Positions 1-5,703 of a DNA stretch of 6,629 nucleotides are shown here, piece after piece. How positions within the stretch are numbered: the stretch's first letter is position 1; each line of letters starts with the position of its first letter. The stretch covers positions 1-6,629 of the forward strand of contig JAAUVF010000052.1 in NCBI GenBank assembly GCA_012030815.1, read 5' to 3'. This stretch comes from Nanobdellota archaeon. GTDB lineage: Archaea; Thermoproteota; Nitrososphaeria; Nitrososphaerales; Nitrosopumilaceae. The notes below the pieces were generated by a model. It ran no database searches. It saw only the letters and a list, made by a program, of their open reading frames with translations, and was not told the origin of the DNA. The translations under genes were made by a program, and so were the position numbers.

Positions 1-913
1 GTACACAGCACAACGTAATTTGTATCCATCTGAATCAATAGAGAAAAAAACATGACCTCCTTTTACAATTTTTGGTTCATCAGATACAATACCAATAATT
101 TTTCCTGAAGCGTATGGTTTAATGTTTTTAGGATTTAGTTGATTTTTTAAATGATCACCTGTACCTTGATTTGATTTGAATATCATATGACCGGATAATT
201 TTTCACTTGTTTTCAAAATTTTAGTTGCACGAAGTAGTGAATCAACATTTTCACCACGTACACCATAAAAAACGGGATCAGGACCATGTGGGGTGATTAA
301 CACTCGGTTTTTTTTATTATCAAAGCTGTTAAATGTAATGGTAATGTTTTATCTTGCATTGTTTTTACACTTTTGGCAGAAAGTTTTCTTTCTTTTCCAA
401 ATTTAGAATTTTTTCTATAACTTAATAGCTCCAACGTATGATCATTAAAATCATAACCAATTGCACCTATTGCACCTACAAGACCTTGACCATTTCCCTG
501 ATAGAAAAATTCAATATTATTATTTCTAGCAAATGTTTTTGCATGATTTCTGTTTATCAATTGCCATAAAGCTAATTTACTGAATTTGGAAAATTGATCT
601 GGGATTTCTTTATTTTCATAAAAAACTAAACCAGGATTTGCTCCATTTTTGATATCAGAGTATTTTTCAACAATCTTTTTGATCTGATTTTTAATTTTTG
701 ATGGATTTTTTGTTCTTATTTTCATAGAAACAGCTCCATTTCCTCGTGTTTTCCAAGGAATGTTTGGATTAAATCTGATTAACTTGGGAAAATCAAGAAA
801 TTCAGTGTCTTGTTTTTTAATAAATCAACAATTTTGTAAGCAAGAAATGTGGTGCACATTCCTTTTGGAGAATCTGTATCATCAAAACCAATATTGAGTA
901 TGGTATCAACCAT
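1..913 (-). CDS. tiaS: tRNA(Ile2) 2-agmatinylcytidine synthetase TiaS, 3' end outside window, two frame breaks
   Basis: TiaS attaches agmatine to C2 of the wobble cytidine (C34) of archaeal tRNA-Ile2 using ATP, so that the CAU anticodon reads AUA instead of AUG. Starting at the ATG at 913 the protein opens with the phosphate-handling motif GFDDTDSPKGMCTT (about residues 9-22), typical of the TiaS catalytic domain. Then come a Gly-rich GNGQGLVGAIGAIG segment (about 140-153), HGPDPVFYG, and a region like the family's OB-fold (SNQGTGDHL). About 305 residues are present; the family has roughly 420, so the C-terminal zinc-ribbon part lies beyond position 1. Two frame breaks interrupt it: one base is missing in the T run 813-818 and one in the T run 308-315 (plus-strand letters). 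With one base added to each, the frame is continuous and all motifs fall in order. It is divergent from dph2, another archaeal translation-modification gene. Family assignment is by motif recognition. Confidence 0.9.
308..315. other. frame break in tiaS (8-base A/T run, one base short)
   Basis: Reading tiaS on the minus strand, the frame runs into a stop at 297-299 just after this run of eight. One extra base converts the tail into a continuous frame reading KKNRVLITPHGPDPVFYG, the conserved TiaS continuation. A homopolymer length error is the simplest reading. Confidence 0.85.
813..818. other. frame break in tiaS (6-base A/T run, one base short)
   Basis: The DDTDSPKG-containing N-terminal frame and the frame of the main body join if one base is added to this run, giving LLKKQDTEFLDFPKLIRFNP. 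Without it the N-terminal frame ends a few codons later. Confidence 0.85.
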
Positions 914-964
914 AAACAAATTATATAATTTCAGACATTTTTAGTTGTTGTATGACACAGTTGA

Positions 965-977
965 TTTAAATTAATAA
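965..977 (+). promoter_or_regulatory. probable TATA box for dph2
   Basis: The TTTAAATTAATAA stretch is centred about 26-27 bp before the TTG at 998, the spacing expected if transcription begins at or beside the start codon (leaderless mRNA). A second TATA-like sequence, TTATATAATT at 921-930, lies in the same 84-bp divergent spacer. It fits neither start at that spacing, though it could serve a longer dph2 leader. For tiaS (start 913) the only match at the right distance is a weak TAAAAAT on the minus strand (937-943). Confidence 0.4.
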
Positions 978-997
978 CACCATATTTTTAGCTGGAA

Positions 998-1991
998 TTG
1001 ATAGTAATAGATGAAGAGCGAATCTTCAAAGAAATTGAAACCAAGAACCCAGCATCAGTGTCCCTGAATGGTCCAGATGGAATACTGCCACAGGTACAAG
1101 AAACTGCTATGAATATTACCAAAAGATTTGGAATTCCTGCTTATGTATTAGCTGATACCACTTGGGGAACATGTGATCTTAATTCAAATGGATCTAAAGT
1201 ATTAGGAGCAGAAATTCAATTCAATATAGGACATACAATAAACACAGAATCAATTGAAAAAATCTGATTCTGATTAATGCTTATGATGATGTTGATTTTG
1301 ACAGTGTTGCAAAAAATGTGTCAATATTCTCAAAGGAAAAAAAATATCACTAGTTACAGACAGTCAGCATTTACATCAGATGGATAAAGTAAATGAAATT
1401 TTGACTAATGGTGGAATACAAGTAAAAATTGGTAAAGGAAAAGGACAGTTAAATGATGGACAAGTATTTGGTTGTGAATTTTATCCAGCTACAGAACTTA
1501 AAGACAAAGTTGATGCATATGTATTCTTAGGACAAAGTAATTTTCATGCAGCAGGAATTGCTCTATCAACTAACAAGCCAACTTATGTTTTAGATCCATA
1601 TTTTAACGAAGTACGTGAAGTTACAGAATTTGCTCAGAAACTAAAAAAGAAAGCCACACTTGCAATTTACAAAGCAGCCGATGCTCAATCATTTGGAATA
1701 ATCATAGGACTAAAAGAAGGACAACTATCCAAAGTATTTGCGTTAAAATTTAAAAAAGAATTAGAAAAAGAAGGAAAAACAGTTCAGTTATTTGCATTAA
1801 CTGATATCACAAATGAGAGGCATAAAAATCTAAAAGGAATTGATGCATTTATTCAAGTGGCTTGTCCTAGAATCTCTACAGATAATCAATTTGATAAGCC
1901 TGTTTTATCCACACCACAAGCAAATGCACTTTTAAAAATATTAAGACATGAAAGCATTGAAGGATATCTAGAAATCCCTCACTGGCTTTAA
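998..1991 (+). CDS. dph2: diphthamide synthase Dph2 (SAM-dependent, iron-sulfur), two frame breaks
   Basis: Archaeal Dph2 carries out the first step of diphthamide formation on elongation factor 2. It cleaves SAM to a 3-amino-3-carboxypropyl radical and adds this to C2 of the target histidine. Reconstructed length is 331 residues, normal for the archaeal homodimeric enzyme. The three cysteines that ligate the 4Fe-4S cluster are visible: Cys59 in WGTCDL, about Cys160 in VFGCEF and about Cys290 in QVACPRI. Their spacing matches the Pyrococcus enzyme as I remember it (59/163/287). NGPDGILPQVQE near the N-terminus and the LGQSNFHAAG segment also fit. The start is TTG at 998, with no in-frame ATG nearby; an in-frame stop sits at 989 and CTG at 992 is the alternative. 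Two frame breaks (runs 1257-1262 and 1311-1316, each one A short) split it; the fragment 1380-1991 is not a separate gene. Confidence 0.92.
1257..1262. other. frame break in dph2 (6-A run, one base short)
   Basis: As written the frame stops at TGA right after this run. One more A gives SIEKNLILINAYDDVDFDSV, which continues the protein. Confidence 0.85.
1311..1316. other. frame break in dph2 (6-A run, one base short)
   Basis: One more A gives VAKKCVNILKGKKISLVTDS, joining in frame to the rest of Dph2 (HLHQMDKVNE). Without it the frame closes at a TAG some 35 bases later. Confidence 0.85.
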
Positions 1992-1993
1992 AA

Positions 1994-2594
1994 TTAAGAT
2001 ATTAGTTTTTGAAATTTTTTATTTTCAACTAATTTTTCAAAAGATTTGGTTTTTTTGCTTTGATTTTAAATTGAGTTCCTTGTAAAATTGCGTTTTCAAG
2101 TGTATCAAGTGCGTCATCAGCCCTAGAAAGCATTGCAAGATTGCATGATTTATCAAAAAGAACATCTCCATTATGAGGATAGTCTTCTAAAATTTTATCA
2201 CAACATAGAAGAGATTCTTCAAATTTTTTCATTGAGAATAGAATTCTTTCTTTATGATATAGAACAATGTTGTATTTTGAATTATTTTCCAAAATTTTAT
2301 TGCAGTATGTAAGCGCATCAATAAATTCACCTTTTTTTCGCATAGAGGATACTTTGTTTATTAAAACAGAAAGATCGTTAGAATCCAATTTTAATGCGTG
2401 ATCATAACATTGGATGGCTGCATCATAATTTTTTAATTTATTTAGAGCATATCCCTTGTTGTTAAGAGAAGCAATATGATTTGGATCATCATATAAAATT
2501 TTATCATATAGATAATCGCTTCTTGTAATTTTCCTTTTAAGAATAATCGATTTGCTTCATCAAGAAGAGAATCAATTTTTGGATTGCCAGTCAT
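1994..2594 (-). CDS. tetratricopeptide (TPR) repeat protein, two frame breaks
   Basis: Reconstructed as a 200-residue protein made almost wholly of five 34-residue TPR units, recognisable by repeats of a Tyr/Cys-Asp/Asn-Lys-Ile-Leu core (LYDKIL, YCNKIL, CCDKIL) followed by an Asn/Asp/Pro turn. It starts at the ATG at 2594 with MTGNPKIDSLLDEANRLFLK and ends with a Lys-rich tail FEKLVENKKFQKLIS. TPR arrays are protein-protein docking helices; no partner or catalytic role can be read from it. No signal peptide or membrane segment, so probably cytoplasmic. It lies 13 bp after the MDR reductase gene on the same strand, so probably cotranscribed. One base is missing near 2514-2515 (EAI/YLYDKIL junction) and one in the T run 2050-2056. 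Correcting the second moves the stop from 2029 to TAA at 1994-1996, two bases from the dph2 stop. Confidence 0.8.
2002..2037 (+). terminator. possible terminator hairpin after dph2
   Basis: TTAG plus a T run and GAAA (2002-2014) can pair with TTTCAACTAA (2023-2032), leaving a bulge of about three T, followed by TTTTT (2033-2037). It lies 10 bases past the dph2 stop, inside the reconstructed 3' end of the convergent TPR gene. Archaeal termination depends mainly on T-rich tracts, which are plentiful here on the plus strand. Confidence 0.35.
2050..2056. other. frame break in TPR gene (7-base A/T run, one base short)
   Basis: On the minus strand an extra A changes the tail from KAKKPNLLKN-stop to KAKKTKSFEKLVENKKFQ and on to a stop at 1994. 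The longer tail is more natural and brings the gene right up to the convergent dph2 stop. Less certain than the dph2 and tiaS breaks because C-terminal tails are not conserved. Confidence 0.65.
2513..2518. other. frame break in TPR gene (one base short, not in a long run)
   Basis: The first TPR helix (DEANRLFLKGKLQEAI) and the YLYDKILYDDPNHIASLNN continuation are in different frames. Adding one base near 2514-2515 completes a standard 34-residue unit. The exact missing base cannot be told from the sequence. Confidence 0.75.
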
Positions 2595-2607
2595 GATTGA
2601 TTTTACA

Positions 2608-3678
2608 TCATGGCTTCATTAAGATTTTTCCAAACAGTCCTTTACCAGTTAACATCTTAGTATGAGCTTCTACTGCTTGCTCTAATGAATAAACAGAATC
2701 TATTACAGATATTATTTTTCCCTGAGACATCCAGTATAGAGCCTGCTCTAATTCAGATCTAGTTCCCTGAGTTGAGCCTAAAATATTGATTCCTTTAAAG
2801 AAAACATGACGTAAATCCGTTTTAGCATCATAACCAGTTGTAGCTCCAGTTGTAACAATCGTTGCACCATACTTTAACAAAGTTAATTCCTTATTCCAAT
2901 GCGAGCCACCAATATGCTCAAAAATTACATCTACTCCAACAACATCACCAAATGGCTTTGGTATTTTTTTAGCAATTTCACGAACTTCCTTATACCAATC
3001 TTCTTTTCTATGATCTACTGCATAATCAGCTCCAAGTTCTAATAATTTATTTAATTTATCAGGACTGGCTGTTGCAATTACTGTACAGCCAAATAATTTA
3101 GCAATTTGAATTCCATAATTTCCAACACCTGAGCTTCCACCCATGATCAAAACTAATTGGCCGGGTTGAATTTTTGCTCTACTAACTAACATATGCCATG
3201 ATGTAAGTAGGGTCATAGAAGCTGCTGCTGCAGACTCGTATGTCACATTATCAGGAATTTTTACAACGTTGACTTCAGGCAAATGTGTAACTTCGCAATA
3301 TCCACCCCAAAGCGGACCAGTTTCAAATCCCCAAATTCTTCTCTTTCTGCAATCATATTCTCTTCCACTAGTACATAATGCACACACTCTACATGACATA
3401 TTTCCATGAGATACAACTCGATCTCCAACTTTGATATTTTTTACATCTTTACCTATTGCAATGACTTCTCCTGCTGCATCTGTACCTGATATGTGAGGTA
3501 GTGGCACAGCAAGAGGTTTTCCCCTCATTCCCCAGATATCATCATAATTCAAAGATGCACATTTTACTTTGAAAACAACTTCATCAGGTTTTGGAATAGG
3601 TTCAGGAATATCTTTGATTTTTAAAATCTTAGAAAAATCATCGTCTGTAGTATAGTTATCATAAACAAGAGCTTTCAT
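2608..3678 (-). CDS. MDR-family reductase, probable acrylyl-CoA reductase (enoyl-CoA reductase/carboxylase-like)
   Basis: A 356-residue medium-chain dehydrogenase/reductase with no frame break. The N-terminal GroES-like half has a complete structural-zinc lobe (Cys96, 99, 102, 110). The catalytic-zinc ligands of classic alcohol dehydrogenases are absent: CASLNYDDIW and HISGTDAAG replace the usual Cys and Gly-His-Glu. The Rossmann half has GGSSGVG (180-186) and TASPDK after the second strand, suggesting NADPH. RIWGFETG (114-121), DVIFEH (250-255) and TTGATTGYD closely resemble crotonyl-CoA carboxylase/reductase, so the substrate is probably an enoyl-CoA. In Thaumarchaea the best-fitting role is acryloyl-CoA to propionyl-CoA in the 3-hydroxypropionate/4-hydroxybutyrate cycle (inference). 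The start is the ATG at 3678, 26 bp from a TATA-like box; a 28-codon upstream extension would run through the divergent promoters into csl4. Alternative: a quinone-reductase-like enzyme of unknown substrate. Confidence 0.85.
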   Translation of the reverse strand: MKALVYDNYTTDDDFSKILKIKDIPEPIPKPDEVVFKVKCASLNYDDIWGMRGKPLAVPLPHISGTDAAGEVIAIGKDVKNIKVGDRVVSHGNMSCRVCALCTSGREYDCRKRRIWGFETGPLWGGYCEVTHLPEVNVVKIPDNVTYESAAAASMTLLTSWHMLVSRAKIQPGQLVLIMGGSSGVGNYGIQIAKLFGCTVIATASPDKLNKLLELGADYAVDHRKEDWYKEVREIAKKIPKPFGDVVGVDVIFEHIGGSHWNKELTLLKYGATIVTTGATTGYDAKTDLRHVFFKGINILGSTQGTRSELEQALYWMSQGKIISVIDSVYSLEQAVEAHTKMLTGKGLFGKILMKP

Positions 3679-3700
3679 GATTATTGGATATTTATTCGAG

Positions 3701-3708
3701 ATATATGA
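3701..3708 (-). promoter_or_regulatory. probable TATA box for the MDR reductase operon
   Basis: ATATATGA on the plus strand (TCATATAT on the minus strand) is centred about 26 bp upstream of the ATG at 3678. This implies a leaderless transcript covering the reductase and the TPR gene. Confidence 0.5.
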
Positions 3709-3733
3709 TTTGTTAGGCTCAAACCACAAACAA

Positions 3734-3740
3734 TTATAAT
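3734..3740 (+). promoter_or_regulatory. probable TATA box for the csl4-pheA operon
   Basis: TTATAAT is centred about 24 bp upstream of the csl4 ATG at 3761, again fitting a leaderless start. It lies in the same 82-bp divergent spacer as the reductase promoter; the two boxes are about 33 bp apart and face away from each other. Confidence 0.5.
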
Positions 3741-3760
3741 CATAGCTCCAAAAATATAGC

Positions 3761-4310
3761 ATGTCTGAAATTGCTGCACTTCCTGGAGATAAAATAGCAT
3801 CTATTGAAGAGTATGAAACTGGTTACAATACTTTTGATGATGGAGATATGGTTCGTGCATCAACTGTAGGTAAGACAGAGTTAGATAAAGAATCAAGAGT
3901 TGCAAACATAAAACATCCAAAGATGATATCAATTCCCAAAGTAGGAGATATCATAATAGGAACTGTAGCAGCTGTGATGTCTTCAATGATAGCAGTCTCA
4001 ATTGATTACATTAATGGTAAGCCAACAACTTCTAAAGTTGAATGTATTTGTTCAACAAGAAATCTTAGAAAAAAGAATGTTGCTCTGGTAAACGATATTG
4101 TCACACTAAAAATTTTAAATCATCTAAATGGTACAATTCATGCAGCGATTGAAGAACCACATTTAGGAGTATTATTTACAAAATGCAGAAAATGTGGTAA
4201 AAGTAGTTCAGATGCGCGATGCCATAAAGTGTACAGAATGTTCCTGGATTGATGAGAGAAAACTTTCATCAAATTATGGCAATAGTGATTTCGTAAAGCT
4301 GAGAGAGTAA
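3761..4310 (+). CDS. csl4: exosome RNA-binding subunit Csl4, one frame break
   Basis: Csl4 caps the archaeal exosome (the Rrp41/Rrp42 ring), binds RNA substrates and in archaea helps recruit DnaG. The N-terminal domain shows PGDKIASIEEYETGYNTFDD (8-27), close to the usual PGD...EE...G.gTy.ddG pattern. An S1 domain begins near VGDIIIGTVAAV (61-72), and a C-terminal zinc ribbon begins with Cys142-x2-Cys145. As written, the frame ends at 4252 without the second cysteine pair. Removing one base between about 4203 and 4212 gives MRDAIKCTECSWIDERKLSS, restoring Cys157-x2-Cys160 and running to TAA at 4308-4310 (182 residues). It is divergent from the reductase and is followed after 3 bp by pheA, so the two are cotranscribed. 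No Shine-Dalgarno sequence precedes the ATG, in keeping with a leaderless message. Confidence 0.88.
4203..4212. other. frame break in csl4 (one extra base)
   Basis: This break has the opposite sign to the homopolymer deletions: one base too many. A spare T at 4207-4208 is one possibility, since dropping it gives GKSSQMRDAIKCTEC with a complete zinc ribbon. An extra A in 4222-4224 would also rejoin the frames and give RCHKCTEC. Confidence 0.7.
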
Positions 4311-4313
4311 GAA

Positions 4314-5128
4314 ATGACAAGTGTTTCGTTCCAAGGTGAACGAGGGGCATATAGCGAAGCAGCAGCTAAAGCATTTTTCAATAAAGAAATTAAAGCAGTT
4401 CCTCTTTCAACCTTTGCAAAAGTTTTAGAAAATACAACACTAGACAAGTCAGAATATTCTATTTTGCCAGTAGAAAATTCTCTGGAAGGTAGTATTGGAG
4501 AAAGTTATGATTTATTGTATTCGACATCACTTAATGCCATAGGTGAAATCTATCATAGAATTGAACATTGTCTGATAGGAAATGGTTCATTAGAAGAGAT
4601 AGATACAGTATATTCTCATCCACAAGCACTTGGACAATGTAGAAACTTTATAGAAAAACACAACATGAAAACAGTTCCTACGTATGATACTGCAGGAAGT
4701 GTAAAGATCATCAAAGAGTTAGACAAAAAAACATAGCATGTATTGCTAGCAAAGATGCATCTCAAATTTACAATATGCCTGTAATAGCAGAAAACATTGC
4801 CAATAATTTGAATAATTATACAAGATTTTTGATATTATCAAAAAGTAGCAAAGAAGAAACTGGGAAAGATAAGACATCAATAATTTTTTCAATAAAACAT
4901 GAACCTGGATCTCTGCATAGAATAATAGAAAAATTTTACAACTATAATGTCAATTTAACTAAAATTGAATCAAGACCAACTAAGACAAATACATGGGAAT
5001 ATAATTTCTACGTAGATTTTGAAGGTCATGCAAAAAATCCAAAGATTGTAGAAATACTAGAGAAAATTAATCACGAAACATTGTTCATGAAAATACTGGG
5101 ATCTTATCCCTCTGCAAAACTAAACTAG
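4314..5128 (+). CDS. pheA: prephenate dehydratase with ACT domain, one frame break
   Basis: Converts prephenate to phenylpyruvate, the last step before transamination to phenylalanine. Reconstructed length is 271 residues, standard for a stand-alone enzyme. The dehydratase domain (1-175) starts with VSFQGERGAYSEAAA and contains PVENSLEGSIGE (52-63), YSHPQALGQC (100-109), YDTAGSVK (124-131, with the expected catalytic Thr126) and the closing NNYTRFLIL (167-175). The ACT domain (about 188-270) holds EPGSLHRIIEKF and the ESRP motif (219-222) that takes part in phenylalanine feedback binding, so the enzyme is probably inhibited by its end product. There is no chorismate mutase or dehydrogenase fusion. 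One A is missing in the run 4725-4731; with it, KELDKKNIACIASKDASQ continues in frame. It sits 3 bp after csl4, with GAGAGAG before the ATG as a weak ribosome-binding candidate. Confidence 0.93.
4725..4731. other. frame break in pheA (7-A run, one base short)
   Basis: As written the dehydratase domain ends at TAG just after this run and the ACT domain resumes in another frame. One more A joins them as DKKNIACIASKDASQIYNMP. Confidence 0.88.
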
Positions 5129-5593
5129 AATCCTTTTGGCTTTCTCAAAGTAAAGCCCATACTAAATCCAATGATCACCATTCCAGAAGTAATGACGATA
5201 ATGTGATATGTGAATAAGATAGGATCTACAGTTACTTGTAGTGTTGCTTCTACGTTTAATTCAGAGGAACCTGTATTTTGAAGATGTATGATAGTAACAC
5301 CGTCTTCCAGATGAACCCAGTCTAAAGTAACTTCTTTAGAATGAGTAGTTTTTGGGATCTGAAGACCCAAACCAGGGCTTGATAATGAAATATCAAACTT
5401 TTCTCCAGTGATCTTCATATGTTGTTTCGCATGATTACTTGCAGTTATTTGATATGAAGTTAGTTTCACCTACTGCAAATGTTTCATTAACCTGAATTGT
5501 TTTTAATCCAATATCAGAAATTAAAGAATAAATTCCAATTCCAATAATAGCACTTCCTACAATAATTCCAATTATGGTTCGTTTAGATAACAC
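5125..5593 (-). CDS. small protein with two membrane segments around an exported domain, one frame break
   Basis: I do not recognise a named family. Reconstructed as 155 residues from a GTG at 5593. It has a basic start (LSKR), a hydrophobic segment IIGIIVGSAIIGIGIYSLI (about 7-25), and then about 100 residues of short polar beta-like stretches. A second hydrophobic segment, YHIIVITSGMVIIGFSMGF, and a basic tail RKPKGF follow. By the positive-inside rule both ends are cytoplasmic and the middle domain is outside. GTG at 5593 is chosen because TTTTTTAAAC on the minus strand lies about 26 bp upstream and the hydrophobic segment would be lost with later starts. The region before and after 5460 is in two frames; dropping one base of the TT at 5460-5461 gives FAVGETTSYQITASNHAK. 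Its stop (minus TAG, 5125-5127) overlaps the pheA stop. Role unknown; possibly a cell-envelope or quality-control component. Confidence 0.7.
5460..5461. other. frame break in the membrane-protein gene (one extra base or two missing)
   Basis: The frame carrying the first membrane segment ends in QVNETFAVGETN... and the frame carrying the rest begins ...KLTSYQITASNHAKQHM. Removing one base here fuses them smoothly. Without the repair each half would have only one membrane segment. Confidence 0.65.
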
Positions 5594-5615
5594 AAAAGAA
5601 TGATTTGAAATGCTG

Positions 5616-5621
5616 TTTAAA
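5616..5621 (-). promoter_or_regulatory. probable TATA box for the membrane-protein gene
   Basis: TTTAAA within TTTTTTAAAC (minus strand) is centred about 26 bp upstream of the GTG at 5593, fitting a leaderless start and supporting the chosen codon. Confidence 0.4.
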
Positions 5622-5678
5622 AAATTACCGGAAAAAAGGTTCGATATTTAGCATGCCACAAATTGAAAGGTATGGACA

Positions 5679-5684
5679 TATAAT
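5679..5684 (+). promoter_or_regulatory. probable TATA box for the 5704-6185 transcript
   Basis: TATAAT within ACATATAATTTTT predicts a transcription start near 5704-5708. The message would then either begin at the ATG of the small ORF or carry a leader of about 180 bases before the secreted-protein gene. Confidence 0.45.
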
Positions 5685-5703
5685 TTTTGATTGTATGTAA
5701 ATC

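Noticed and set aside
297..725. Independent small protein of 142 residues
   Set aside because: It is the middle of TiaS, with conserved TiaS sequence on both sides in other frames, each one base away.
1380..1991. Separate gene starting at ATG 1380
   Set aside because: It is the C-terminal two-thirds of Dph2 carrying the second and third cluster cysteines; it joins the 998 start once two A runs are corrected.
3679..3762. 28-codon N-terminal extension of the MDR reductase starting at 3762
   Set aside because: It would run through both divergent TATA-like boxes and overlap the csl4 start codon. The family N-terminus begins naturally at MKALVYDNY (ATG 3678).
4138..4350. Minus-strand ORF of 70 codons opposite csl4/pheA
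   Set aside because: It is a shadow of csl4 and the start of pheA, with no recognisable motif and unnatural composition.
813..4731. Programmed ribosomal frameshifting at A runs
   Set aside because: Too many unrelated housekeeping genes would need it, and the direction and context are those of run-length errors in the read.
4775..5128. Stand-alone ACT-domain regulatory protein
   Set aside because: The ACT domain continues the prephenate dehydratase across a 7-A run. The end of the dehydratase domain (NIACIASKDASQ to TRFLIL) spans this supposed start.
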